Shown here piece by piece: positions 51,395 to 59,509 of a stretch of 64,000 nt of DNA. This stretch comes from Maricaulaceae bacterium EIL42A08 (GTDB lineage: Bacteria > Pseudomonadota > Alphaproteobacteria > Caulobacterales > Maricaulaceae). The stretch lies in the NCBI GenBank assembly GCA_024178355.1, contig JAMZNZ010000003.1, positions 452,527 through 516,526 of the forward strand, in the 5' to 3' direction. Under the pieces are notes generated by a model. It had not been told where the DNA came from, ran no database searches, and worked only from the letters and a program-made list of their open reading frames with translations. The stretch's first letter is position 1. The number at the start of each line of letters is the position of its first letter. The position numbers and the translations under genes were made by a program.

Positions 51395-52468
51395 ATGGGC
51401 GTCGACACGCTCATCATCGGGGCCGGGATTAGCGGGCTAGCCGCCGGGTTGCGCCTGCAGTCGCTGGAGCGAGACTTTCTCATCCTTGAAGCCCGCAACC
51501 ACGTGGGCGGCCGGGCCCACGGTGTGGTGCTGGGCGACGATAGCGGGATCGATCTTGGACCCAGCTGGGTCTGGCCGGCGCACCAGCCGCGTGTGCGTAG
51601 TCTGATCGAGGCGCTGGGGCTGCGCCATTTTGAACAATTCGAAACCGGCCATATCCTTTATGACGCCCATGGCGGCGTTCAGCGCCTGGGTCATCCGGCG
51701 CGCTATGGCGATGCGCGCCGCCTGGCCGGTGGACCGGCCGCGCTGGCCAGAGCTATGGCAGAGCGGCTGCCAACCGCGTGTATTCGCACCGGCGCTGAGG
51801 TCACCGCGCTCGACTTTGCAGACGGTGTCACGGTGACGTTGGCGAGCGGTGAAACGCTCAATGCGCGCCGGGTGATTGCCGCTGTGCCGCCGCGGCTTGT
51901 TGCAGGCTGGACGATGACGCCAGAGCTCCCGTCCGAGCTGGTTTCAGGATTGACCCGCTGGCCCACCTGGATGGCGGCGCATGCCAAATTCGTCGCCCGG
52001 TTCGAGACACCGTTCTGGCGCGAGGCCGGGTTGTCCGGCTCAGCGCTTAGTCAGCGCGGTCCATTGATGGAAGTGGTTGATCACAGCGATGAAAAGGCGG
52101 GCATCCATGCGCTGTTCGGCTTTGTGGGTTGGCCAGCTCAGCAACGTCGACAACGCGGTGAAGCCGGGCTGATCGGCGATGCTTTGGGGCAACTCAAACG
52201 CCTGTTTGGAGACGCTGCGCTGTCGCCCACACAAACCTGGCTGAAAGACTGGTCGAGCGATCCTTTCACTGCCGGTCCCGGTGACACGGCCCCGCCGCAA
52301 GGCCATCCGCCCTACGGCGAGCCCGCGCTGCAACAGCTGTGGTTTGGCGGTCGCCTTGCCATCGCGGGCGCAGAAGCCGATGTCCGGCATGGCGGCCTGA
52401 TCGAAGGCGCGCTCGCGGCGGCCGACGCGGCGGTGGAGCGGTTGGAGGCGGCATCTTCAGCCGCTTGA
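51395..52468 (+). CDS. FAD-dependent amine-oxidase-like protein
   Basis: A 357-residue flavoprotein. The Rossmann motif T-L-I-I-G-A-G-I-S-G-L-A-A-G opens the protein, followed by E-A-R-N-H-V-G-G-R-A-H, typical of flavin monoamine oxidases. L-G-P-S-W-V-W-P is the next conserved block, and the C-terminal G-A-E-A-D-V-R-H-G-G-L-I-E-G-A acts as FAD cap. It is expected to oxidise an amine or similar substrate, and is cotranscribed with the cupin. Confidence 0.85.
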   Translation: MGVDTLIIGAGISGLAAGLRLQSLERDFLILEARNHVGGRAHGVVLGDDSGIDLGPSWVWPAHQPRVRSLIEALGLRHFEQFETGHILYDAHGGVQRLGHPARYGDARRLAGGPAALARAMAERLPTACIRTGAEVTALDFADGVTVTLASGETLNARRVIAAVPPRLVAGWTMTPELPSELVSGLTRWPTWMAAHAKFVARFETPFWREAGLSGSALSQRGPLMEVVDHSDEKAGIHALFGFVGWPAQQRRQRGEAGLIGDALGQLKRLFGDAALSPTQTWLKDWSSDPFTAGPGDTAPPQGHPPYGEPALQQLWFGGRLAIAGAEADVRHGGLIEGALAAADAAVERLEAASSAA

Positions 52469-52573
52469 CCGCACGAGTTAGACCGTTACCGGCCATCAGC
52501 TGAAACCTGCCCCTTCACCGCCACGCATAGCCGCGCTAAGAAAGCGGTCTGATTGCGCGCACACCGTGCAGCC

Positions 52574-52650
52574 GGGCCTGTAGCTCAATTGGTTAGAGCC
52601 GGCGGCTCATAACCGCTTGGTTGGGGGTTCGAGTCCCTCCGGGCCCACCA
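52574..52650 (+). tRNA. tRNA with CAU anticodon, probably tRNA-Ile2
   Basis: A complete 77-base cloverleaf. The acceptor is GGGCCTG / CGGGCCC, the D stem GCTC/GAGC, the anticodon stem GGCGG/CCGCT with anticodon CAT at 52608-52610, the T stem GGGGG/CCCTC, and the CCA is encoded. G1-C72 pairing excludes the initiator. The anticodon arm and CGCTTGG variable region resemble the tRNA-Ile that is modified to lysidine by TilS better than elongator Met. It is the probable insertion site of the element that starts here. Confidence 0.92.
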
Positions 52651-53762
52651 TTTTCTTCATAAGACTTTGAAATATCAGTGTTGTCGTTGGCGTAAGACAC
52701 TTTTTCAAAATCTTGAGTGTCGAACTGGTGCGACGCCGCAAGTTTGCTCATTGCTGAGTCGGCCAGAATCTTCTGGTCTGCACGGCGAGTGTATAGCTCA
52801 ACATCCGACAAACTCTTGTGGCCGGTGATAGACATTATTTCTTTAGCTGTGCATCCTGATTCAGCAAGGGCAGCTGCCGCGGCTTTTCTTAATCCATGTG
52901 ATGAACAGCGCTTTGGTAATCCTGCCGAATTACAGATTTTGCGAAACCAATTACCGTATCCATTTCTTGTAAAGGGCTTGCCAAAATAGGTCTTTAAAAT
53001 TGTACCTTCGGCGCTACCTGCATGTAATGCAAGCTCGCTTTCGAGGCTTGGATGAATTGGAATTAGAAGTTTGCTTCCAGTCTTAAACTGCGTAACGCTG
53101 ATGCTGCTGTTTTGAACCTCTTGCCAATTCATTTTAACGATGTCTGATCGTCTCTGGCCTGTGTAAAGGTGCAGACATAGCGCCAAGCGTTGTTTTGTTC
53201 CTCTCCCAAAGAATGATGCAAATTGAGCGATTTCTTCGGATTCCCATGTATGAATTTCGCCGGTAGGGAAGAAATCTAAACAAAGCGCCGGGTTGTCAGT
53301 TATGATGCCGACGCGCACAGCTAGCTTCATTAGCGCTCTTAGACGCTTGATGAGTTTATTTGCCTTGCCGGGTGTCTTCCAGAGATTTGAAATAATAATA
53401 TCTAATTTCGGCGCGGTGACATCGTCGACATATCGGTGACCATGGTCTTTGCAGAACGCCTCAAGCGTCGAGCGATAATCACGCTTGGTACTCTTCGCAA
53501 GAGTGTGGAATTCTGATCTGGTGTAGTAGAGATCAACCAGATTTCGAATTGTCGTACGCCCGCGCGATGTTTCGCGCTTCTTAGTACTAGAACGCTGATG
53601 CTGCTCCTTTAGAGCTATGCATTCAGCATAGGCTATCTTGAATGCGGCAGAAGTCTCGTCGTCTGGAAGGCGGGTGAGCGGAATGCCTTTGAATCTAAAG
53701 TACAGACGCATCTTGCCGTCGCGGCCCATGTCACGTTTTACGTATGGAAGCCCCTTAGTCAT
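52593..53762 (-). CDS. Tyrosine recombinase (integrase) reading into the tRNA
   Basis: A 389-residue integrase. An N-terminal arm-binding and core-binding half (~1-170) is followed by the catalytic half with Arg in T-G-Q-R-R-S-D, S-S-H-G-L-R-K, I-T-G-H-K-S and nucleophile Tyr in V-E-L-Y-T-R-R-A-D. The last 18 residues (GGPGGTRTPNQAVMSRRL) are encoded antisense by the tRNA, and the stop codon is in the D loop. The start at 53762 overlaps the AlpA-like gene by eight bases. It drives integration and excision at the tRNA. Confidence 0.93.
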   Translation of the reverse strand: MTKGLPYVKRDMGRDGKMRLYFRFKGIPLTRLPDDETSAAFKIAYAECIALKEQHQRSSTKKRETSRGRTTIRNLVDLYYTRSEFHTLAKSTKRDYRSTLEAFCKDHGHRYVDDVTAPKLDIIISNLWKTPGKANKLIKRLRALMKLAVRVGIITDNPALCLDFFPTGEIHTWESEEIAQFASFFGRGTKQRLALCLHLYTGQRRSDIVKMNWQEVQNSSISVTQFKTGSKLLIPIHPSLESELALHAGSAEGTILKTYFGKPFTRNGYGNWFRKICNSAGLPKRCSSHGLRKAAAAALAESGCTAKEIMSITGHKSLSDVELYTRRADQKILADSAMSKLAASHQFDTQDFEKVSYANDNTDISKSYEENGGPGGTRTPNQAVMSRRL

Positions 53763-54024
53763 CGCTGCCTCCCGTTTCACACTCGGCGCTAGCTATCACA
53801 TCATCCCAGCTGTCGACTCGATCTTCAGGGAAATTATCATTCGCTGCGCCGATCATTTGATTAAAGGTCTGCTCCAGCTCAGTCGTTATCCAGACCTTCA
53901 CACCGCCGATCCAATATGCTGGCGGCAGATGCCCTTCTTTCACGAGTTCGCGAAATTTCGTTCGACCAAGGCCTAAGTACTTTGCGGCGTCTTGCTCTCT
54001 AATTGCGTGGGGTTTGTAATTCAT
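53755..54024 (-). CDS. AlpA/excisionase-like helix-turn-helix protein
   Basis: An 89-residue protein. An N-terminal MerR-type/HTH_17 helix-turn-helix (IREQDAAKYLGLGRTKFRELVKEGHLP, ~9-35) is followed by a beta wing (WIGGVKVWITTELEQTF) and an acidic tail. Small proteins like this next to integrases act as recombination directionality factors or activators. It overlaps the integrase start, so the pair is coordinately made. Confidence 0.82.
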   Translation of the reverse strand: MNYKPHAIREQDAAKYLGLGRTKFRELVKEGHLPPAYWIGGVKVWITTELEQTFNQMIGAANDNFPEDRVDSWDDVIASAECETGGSDD

Positions 54025-54345
54025 AATTTTTGTTCCTTGTAAAATGCGGCTCTGCAGCCGACTTATTTTCATAATAGGATATTGACTAGGATTTCTAAGC
54101 AGCGCACAAAGAAAAAGTTTAAATAATTGAAAAATTTATGATATTATTGCTCGTCGGTTTGTCGAAAGTCTGGTCTAGAGGCCGCCTAAAGGCGTGCTCA
54201 TGGGTGTACACTTAAAGGCACGGCCGCGCGCGATAGTACATTCGAGTCTAAAAAAGAAGCAAAGTAGAAAAAATATTTTTTTGAGCGTTCTGCTCGTTGA
54301 CCAGCGGCATTGTCATATTTCTCTAAATAGAAACGGGAAATCGAC
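54025..54345. other. AT-rich control region between integrase and Rep-like genes
   Basis: A 321-base gap between divergent genes. It is AT-rich and holds a short perfect hairpin CGCCT/AGGCG (54183-54194). If the element replicates by a rolling circle, the origin could lie here, but I see no clear nick site or iteron array. Confidence 0.4.
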
Positions 54346-55110
54346 ATGAACATTAAGCAGGTTGCAAGAGAGCTGAAAACTACACCAGAGAAAGCGGCCA
54401 CCTACTTCGTGAAGAAGTACGGCCTAACGCCGACTACGAATTATCCGCAGAGATACGACCCGAACGTCGTTAGACCGTTGATAAAGGCAACCCGTGAGGA
54501 ACACAGAAAGAATCTTCGTCGCCGCAGCAATGTGAAGTCTAAAGGTCTTTCCAGAAAGCAGCTCCCAAAGAAGCAAGATTTTCAGCAACTGTGGAAAAAT
54601 ATTGTTGCGTCTCGCAACCATCCGATATCCCACCAAGCGGTGATCTCAGCACCAACTCATTTGATTGGTGTCACACCAGAAGAAGTCAGCAACTTCAACA
54701 ACTACCTTGAACGTCATATCGATGACATCTCGAAGAAGATCAGCCGACGTTTTTCAAAACTTTTACGAAAGCACCTTGGCTATACCGGCGCTGCTGCGAA
54801 GGTTGTTCCGCTTGATTGGTATCAGCACGTCTTTATCGCTGAGAAGAAAAGTAAGTTTGGTCATCAAGTTGCTTGGCATTTTCACATCGCGTTCTTTCTC
54901 GATGCACACGAAGCCAATCAACTCGATGACGAAGAGGCGCTGATCAAAAACTTTTTAAAAAGTGCAACAAAATCAGCCTTCGAGGGTAAGTACCAGTGTC
55001 GTGCCAATTTTGACGTCGCATTATCCAAATCAGATGATGGGTTCATATCCTATCTTGGTAAGGCGATCGATGATGAGGATTTTTACATTCACATCAGTGG
55101 TAAATCATAA
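54346..55110 (+). CDS. Candidate HUH-type replication protein (inovirus Gp2-like)
   Basis: A 254-residue basic protein. The second half shows W-Y-Q-H-V-F-I-A-E-K-K ... V-A-W-H-F-H-I-A-F-F-L-D (~158-186), matching the metal-binding His-hydrophobic-His motif of HUH endonucleases. Then comes G-F-I-S-Y-L-G-K-A-I (~232-241), where Y236 and K239 fit the Y-x-x-K nicking motif. The order matches inovirus Gp2-type Rep proteins, though overall similarity was not computed. It could nick the excised element for rolling-circle replication or transfer. Confidence 0.6.
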   Translation: MNIKQVARELKTTPEKAATYFVKKYGLTPTTNYPQRYDPNVVRPLIKATREEHRKNLRRRSNVKSKGLSRKQLPKKQDFQQLWKNIVASRNHPISHQAVISAPTHLIGVTPEEVSNFNNYLERHIDDISKKISRRFSKLLRKHLGYTGAAAKVVPLDWYQHVFIAEKKSKFGHQVAWHFHIAFFLDAHEANQLDDEEALIKNFLKSATKSAFEGKYQCRANFDVALSKSDDGFISYLGKAIDDEDFYIHISGKS

Positions 55111-55327
55111 AGCAGTCGAAGGGGACCCGGAGACGTGCATTTTGAATGATTTTGTGTCTGTTAGCGAACTAACAGATAAGGTTATCCTATTGTTACAATC
55201 ACCGTTTCTCTTACAACGGTTTAGTTTCACAATTAGACTTTAATCATCACTGTAACGATCATTATAAAGTTTGCTGGATGAACTTTATCTGACCATCGTA
55301 ATCAATGATCACAACAGACTTTCTCGA
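55111..55327. other. AT-rich non-coding stretch
   Basis: This gap after the Rep-like gene contains GTTAGCGAACTAACA, a 6-bp dyad (GTTAGC/ACTAAC type) around 55159-55173. I see no gene, tRNA or clear promoter in it. Confidence 0.4.
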
Positions 55328-55513
55328 TTAAGGAATCCAACACATGTTTTGAACAAGGCCGTCTGTCGACAAAGTCGCTCCAAATAAAATACGTTTTACT
55401 ACAGGTGTTGGATAATCACTTTCCAAAATAGTGTTTAAACGGGCGTACAGGGGCTCCAATAGTTCGAGCCTTCCATGGATGCCCCCAATCGCTACGTACA
55501 CTGTGGCAGCCAT
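55328..55513 (-). pseudogene. Truncated metallophosphoesterase N-terminal fragment
   Basis: A 61-residue frame starting V-Y-V-A-I-G-G-I-H-G-R-L-E-L-L-E. This matches the first metal-binding strand of serine/threonine phosphatase-like enzymes (G-D-I-H-G-R), with the metal Asp changed to Gly. The rest of such an enzyme (~200 residues) is absent. The start overlaps the stop of the upstream PcfJ-like gene (TAATG). Either a dead remnant or a small derived protein. Confidence 0.55.
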
Positions 55514-56598
55514 TAGATAAGCTCCAAGGCATCATTCAAAATCTGATTTGAAAATTTCTTTGCCAAATAGGCATCATCGGCATGGGTCAGGCGCGTAAAG
55601 CCACGTTTAAGATCATCAACGTCAGTAGCACGATCTTGAATCATCAGCTTGAAGCCGTTGACCTTCAGAATGTGCATGATTTCGTGCTTGAGATCAGGCG
55701 TGATTTCTCGGTTAGAGATACCCTTAATCTCTTGAACCACATGTTTCCCAAACCGCGGAGCTACACCGACTAGCGCCAGTTCTTCATCGCGACAGAAGAT
55801 ATACAGCCCCAGTTCACCACGCATGATTTCAGGAACATAGCTACGAATGCAATTTGCGAACTTATCCGCGGTCTTGAGGACCTGAGGTACCGTTGTGACT
55901 GGGTAAAAATTGGGATGATTGATTGTAGGAATTTCTGGAAGTGGACCGATTTTCGCAAAGATGGCGTCCATAACGCCGTTCCAAAAAGATTCTGATGAAC
56001 GTGTTTCTGCAAGAGACTTAGCTAGCTGTTGACGTTGCTTCTTCGCGAGTACTGAGCATTCTGTATTGGCCGCCAATTCGACCACTAGTGAAGCATCAGG
56101 ATGGCATAGCTTTGAAATGATACCTTGGACCCTAAATTCGGCTGGAAGATTAAAGAGAGTTCCAATCAGATCAGTCGTCACGGATTGAGAATGACGAAGG
56201 ACTTTCAAGGCATTCTCATCGTGAATAATCTTCAGAAACTTCTCGTAGCTATCAGCATCAAAAAGTTGGGCAGGACACTTTTTCAGGATGCCTTCTAGAC
56301 CGATGATGTGGTTGCCAAAACAGATTTCAACACCTGCAGAAAATTTGATCTGATCCAGAACCTGTTTAGCAAGATCAATTGATTTCGTTTTGAGATAGGC
56401 AAGAGCGATCAGGTGTGGATAGGAACGCGGCTTCCCCAAAATCTGATGATGGGGAAACGGATCAATTTCAGCAAAAATTGGCGCAAGATCACCAGCAACA
56501 GCTTCAAGACTATCGCTGATCCGGATTGGCTTACGGGTATCGTGACCAAAGCACTCAGTACAAGCGCTAGCAGCCAGATTATTTTTCGTATTTTCCAC
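55513..56598 (-). CDS. PcfJ-like protein of unknown function
   Basis: A 361-residue protein. The C-terminal third resembles the PcfJ domain found on mobile elements: V-L-K-T-A-D-K-F-A-N-C-I-R-S-Y followed by G-L-Y-I-F-C-R-D-E-E-L-A-L-V-G-V and V-V-Q-E-I-K-G-I-S-N-R-E-I. The N-terminal part (~1-230) is helical and unplaced; C14/C17 begin it as E-C-F-G-H-D. No signal or membrane helix. It is AT-rich like the other genes of the element. The PcfJ call rests on the local pattern. Confidence 0.6.
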   Translation of the reverse strand: MENTKNNLAASACTECFGHDTRKPIRISDSLEAVAGDLAPIFAEIDPFPHHQILGKPRSYPHLIALAYLKTKSIDLAKQVLDQIKFSAGVEICFGNHIIGLEGILKKCPAQLFDADSYEKFLKIIHDENALKVLRHSQSVTTDLIGTLFNLPAEFRVQGIISKLCHPDASLVVELAANTECSVLAKKQRQQLAKSLAETRSSESFWNGVMDAIFAKIGPLPEIPTINHPNFYPVTTVPQVLKTADKFANCIRSYVPEIMRGELGLYIFCRDEELALVGVAPRFGKHVVQEIKGISNREITPDLKHEIMHILKVNGFKLMIQDRATDVDDLKRGFTRLTHADDAYLAKKFSNQILNDALELI

Positions 56599-56767
56599 TT
56601 AGAACTCCAAAGACGGGTAATCGTCTTCGAAATTCAGAAATCTGGCTGACTGATTTAATATTCATAATCAGTTACTTATACGGTTAGGGCTATAAAGTCA
56701 ATCCAAAAATGAAATCCATTACCTCGATGTCCTATCATAAATAGATATGTAAATTTTCGAGGTTTCA

Positions 56768-57166
56768 TTGGTTTCAAAAATTCAAAAAAGAAGAAGTGCG
56801 CACCGACAGGTAACTGACTGGTTAGGGTCTGAAGGGCTCGTCCGCGACATCCAAAATGAAGCAATCAGTCACTGTCGAATAGGTCCCTTCGCGTGCTGCG
56901 TGGTTATTCTTCATAAGAATATGAAGTCCTGCACCCTCCTCTGGTCAGATTGGGCTATTGCAAAAATTTCAACCAGATACCCGGACCAACATCTTCACCC
57001 CGTTGTGTCGGTCAAAAATCGACATGACCTGCGTATCATTCAGAAAAAATACGGATTTCTGATCAATCGATCGCGCGCTTTATCATATTCAAAAGTCCAA
57101 AAATTACTGCGTGAGAGAGCGTTGCTAGAAGACCTTTTCGATCTTGTTGAGCAAATAATTCTGTAA
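56768..57166 (+). CDS. Unknown small basic protein of the element
   Basis: About 132 residues, start uncertain (TTG at 56768; no ATG near the beginning). It is basic with several Cys/His (ISHCRIGPFACCVVILH). The end is helical (LLRERALLEDLFDLVEQIIL). Very AT-rich surroundings and a steady reading frame support coding. No family recognised. Confidence 0.5.
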   Translation: MVSKIQKRRSAHRQVTDWLGSEGLVRDIQNEAISHCRIGPFACCVVILHKNMKSCTLLWSDWAIAKISTRYPDQHLHPVVSVKNRHDLRIIQKKYGFLINRSRALSYSKVQKLLRERALLEDLFDLVEQIIL

Positions 57167-57242
57167 ATTAAAAATAAAGTACAGAAAATATCACCTTCTC
57201 CATAAATAATAATAATAATGTAATTTAATATTGGAGAATAAA

Positions 57243-57557
57243 ATGAAAAAAAATTACATCAATCAAATTACTATGATGAATAGATACAGAATTACAAAGC
57301 GACTTGTAAAAATATTTTTTGCTGAACCTGACTACAAAAATACTAATCCATTCGGTGCTGGCCTACCACTTGAGCGAATGTTCTCGGTGGAACGCATTGA
57401 ACGCGTTATAGAAACCGAAAGATTCAAAGAAGAATTTGCATACAGCATGAAGTTCTCAAAGCGCCACAAGAACCGAGATCGAAGCACTTATCCGGGGCGT
57501 AAAGGTTATCCGAAAAAGGATTCCAGTGAGAAATCTTCACAGAAATCCTGCGATTAG
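57243..57557 (+). CDS. Unknown small basic protein of the element
   Basis: A 104-residue protein starting MKKNYINQITMMNRYRITK with GGAG before the ATG. It has a Lys/Arg/Ser-rich, probably disordered C-terminal tail (about residues 72-104). It may bind nucleic acid. No known domain. Confidence 0.55.
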   Translation: MKKNYINQITMMNRYRITKRLVKIFFAEPDYKNTNPFGAGLPLERMFSVERIERVIETERFKEEFAYSMKFSKRHKNRDRSTYPGRKGYPKKDSSEKSSQKSCD

Positions 57558-57604
57558 TTTTTCAATATACTATTATGTGAATATAAAAACAGAGGTATTT
57601 GAAT

Positions 57605-57934
57605 ATGATTGATTATTACGAGTACATTTTTGGCGAAGTGAATAACCAGCTTTCAAGACGCCTGACAGCAACTTGTTCTGACGACAAGGTCGAACTCAAC
57701 CAGAATGGCATCTTTTGCGGTAAGGCTAAGGTTGGCTCGCTATCAACGAAAGATCATGGCCGCAAGCTTATCATTGAGCTGTATGATGTAGGGCCAGACG
57801 GTGAAATATGGGACGAGGCGCTGCCTCTCTTTGTTGAGTGCGTTGATCTATCGGGTGACCTTGATCTAGCTCCAACAATTAGAGAGGTTGGGTTTCAAAT
57901 AAATGCTATTTCATCAAAGCTGAAAGACTGGTGA
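57605..57934 (+). CDS. Unknown small acidic protein of the element
   Basis: A 109-residue protein, acidic, starting MIDYYEYIFGEVNNQLSRR and with a beta-rich middle (KLIIELYDVGPDGEIWDEALPLFVECVDLSG). It lies 48 bases after the basic small gene on the same strand, and GAGG precedes it. An acidic partner beside a basic one could be a binding pair, which is only a guess. Confidence 0.55.
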   Translation: MIDYYEYIFGEVNNQLSRRLTATCSDDKVELNQNGIFCGKAKVGSLSTKDHGRKLIIELYDVGPDGEIWDEALPLFVECVDLSGDLDLAPTIREVGFQINAISSKLKDW

Positions 57935-58007
57935 GATAGCCGAGACGAGGTGTTCAAGTCGTTCTGCGCGCTTTACGAGTAGGGTTAGGAGAAAAGATCA
58001 GAAGCTA

Positions 58008-58484
58008 TCAACTCTGATCTTCGATCTGAAGTGGCCCAACCATTAGGTTCAGAGCTTTTGGATCGTCAGCAAGGTGTGGATAGAGCTGAATGGTTATGGC
58101 TCTCCTGACCTTGTGAATGTGGTCAACGACCTTTTCCAAACACAATCCACCAAGAAGCTTGTCAGTGACTGGGTGATCCAACGCGATACCATTTTGAAGC
58201 TGGCGTGCCTTTATCCTTGCTAGCTTCAACAGCTCTTCGTGAAGAGTGTGATCTTCAGGATCAAACCGTGTTGTTAGCTGGTTCAAATTGATGGCCGGTG
58301 ACTCTTCCTTACGATCGAAAAAGTTCCGCCCATAATCGGCCAACAAAGCATTCTCTAGAATGATCTTTGATCGGTGGTTATGACCATCATCCTGCAGGCG
58401 TAAGGCGATAGCCTGAGCTCTAGCAAGGTCTGTCGTGGCGTGAATGAGTCTGATCGATTGGTCTGCAATCATAACTGATTTCAT
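58008..58484 (-). CDS. Unknown protein coupled to the EEP lipoprotein
   Basis: A 158-residue soluble helical protein without signal peptide (MKSVMIADQSIRLIHATTDLAR ...). Its ATG overlaps the stop of the upstream lipoprotein gene (ATGA), so it is made with it. Several His and Asp residues are scattered, with no known motif. It could be a cytosolic partner or immunity-like protein; no direct evidence. Confidence 0.6.
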   Translation of the reverse strand: MKSVMIADQSIRLIHATTDLARAQAIALRLQDDGHNHRSKIILENALLADYGRNFFDRKEESPAINLNQLTTRFDPEDHTLHEELLKLARIKARQLQNGIALDHPVTDKLLGGLCLEKVVDHIHKVRRAITIQLYPHLADDPKALNLMVGPLQIEDQS

Positions 58485-59374
58485 TGCAACATGACGCTGA
58501 TGGGACAGTGATCAGAAGCCCTGCGGCCTTCTTCGAACGTGGTTTCTAAAAAAGATTTCTCAATCATCATCTTTGCAGCATTTTCATTCATCACGATGAA
58601 GTCGATGAATTGGTTATATCTGGGATCACAATTCGGCGTGATGCCATCGCCAGCAATGGTAAGGCCTACCGGGTCACCATCATTGAGATCGGCCCAGGCC
58701 TGATCATCGGCTAGTTCTAGCCTGCGATTAAAATCACCAGCAACGATGACGTTGCGGCCGGCTTCACTTCTCTCATCAATCCAATCTTCAACAATGGGTA
58801 TCTGGTCAAACAACGTTGGACAGTCATCAGACCCATCGCCAGAGAAGCAGCCTGATTTGAGATGGACACTTAAAAGGTCGATCTCATCATCATTGTGACT
58901 GATGGTGACGGTTACACCGTGACGAAGAAATCCGCGGCCCCCAACGTCTAACGAGGCAAGGTCATTGCCACGAGTGTGTTGAATATTTTCACGAACAACG
59001 ATGGCCGTTCTCTGCATGCGCAAGCGATTGCCATCATCTCTACCCCAACACTGAGGTTTTGAACCTGTGTCAGGCCGCTCTTCTACGTGAAAAGTCCAGT
59101 CATCAGCACCAAAGACACGAGCAAGGGCTTCTTCGTCTTCGATCTCTTGAAGCAACCAGATGTCTGCATCCACATCATCAATAACTTCTGCCACCAAGTC
59201 GTAGCCAGCTTCATCACGCGGTTCACATCCAAGACCGGGCCCTGATGCCAGATGTTCGATGTTCCACACAGCAACACGAAGGCCATCACCCTGATTAGGT
59301 TCAGCGACCTGTGAAGTGTTGCCGCTACAAGCGGTAAGCAGCAAACCAAAGCTGACACAGCTGGATCGGATCAT
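58481..59374 (-). CDS. Lipoprotein of the endonuclease/exonuclease/phosphatase family
   Basis: A 297-residue protein with a lipoprotein signal (MIRSSCVSFGLLLTAC; Cys about residue 16) and an EEP domain. Catalytic motifs visible are A-V-W-N-I-E-H-L, W-L-L-Q-E-I-E-D, S-V-H-L-K-S, A-G-D-F-N-R-R and S-D-H-C-P-I-S near the end. These form the metal-dependent nuclease/phosphodiesterase site. It would act outside the cytoplasm on DNA, RNA or phosphoesters. The start at 59374 is preferred (GGAGTAAGG before it). Confidence 0.85.
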   Translation of the reverse strand: MIRSSCVSFGLLLTACSGNTSQVAEPNQGDGLRVAVWNIEHLASGPGLGCEPRDEAGYDLVAEVIDDVDADIWLLQEIEDEEALARVFGADDWTFHVEERPDTGSKPQCWGRDDGNRLRMQRTAIVVRENIQHTRGNDLASLDVGGRGFLRHGVTVTISHNDDEIDLLSVHLKSGCFSGDGSDDCPTLFDQIPIVEDWIDERSEAGRNVIVAGDFNRRLELADDQAWADLNDGDPVGLTIAGDGITPNCDPRYNQFIDFIVMNENAAKMMIEKSFLETTFEEGRRASDHCPISVMLQ

Positions 59375-59472
59375 GGCCTTACTCCGCCTCATGAAACACG
59401 ATTTGACGTTATCAGATTTCCCGTAATCCGATACCTAGATGCTTGACTCTTTTGCACGGGAAGTTTGTGCTG

Positions 59473-59480
59473 TTAACCAT
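59473..59480 (+). promoter_or_regulatory. CtrA half-site-like TTAACCAT
   Basis: TTAACCAT lies 30 bases upstream of the membrane protein start at 59510. CtrA in Caulobacterales binds TTAA-N7-TTAA and TTAACCAT half-sites. A single octamer is weak evidence. Confidence 0.25.
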
Positions 59481-59509
59481 TCTGGGGTGAGAGCTGAGGG
59501 GCTAGCAGG

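Noticed and set aside
51235-51432. Small frame bridging the cupin and flavoprotein genes
   Set aside because: It lies across the end of one clear gene and the start of another in a different frame, without its own ribosome site.
52574-52650. The tRNA as an initiator or elongator Met tRNA
   Set aside because: G1-C72 pairing excludes the initiator; the anticodon arm and variable region fit the lysidine tRNA-Ile better. A tRNA-scan score would decide between Ile2 and elongator Met.
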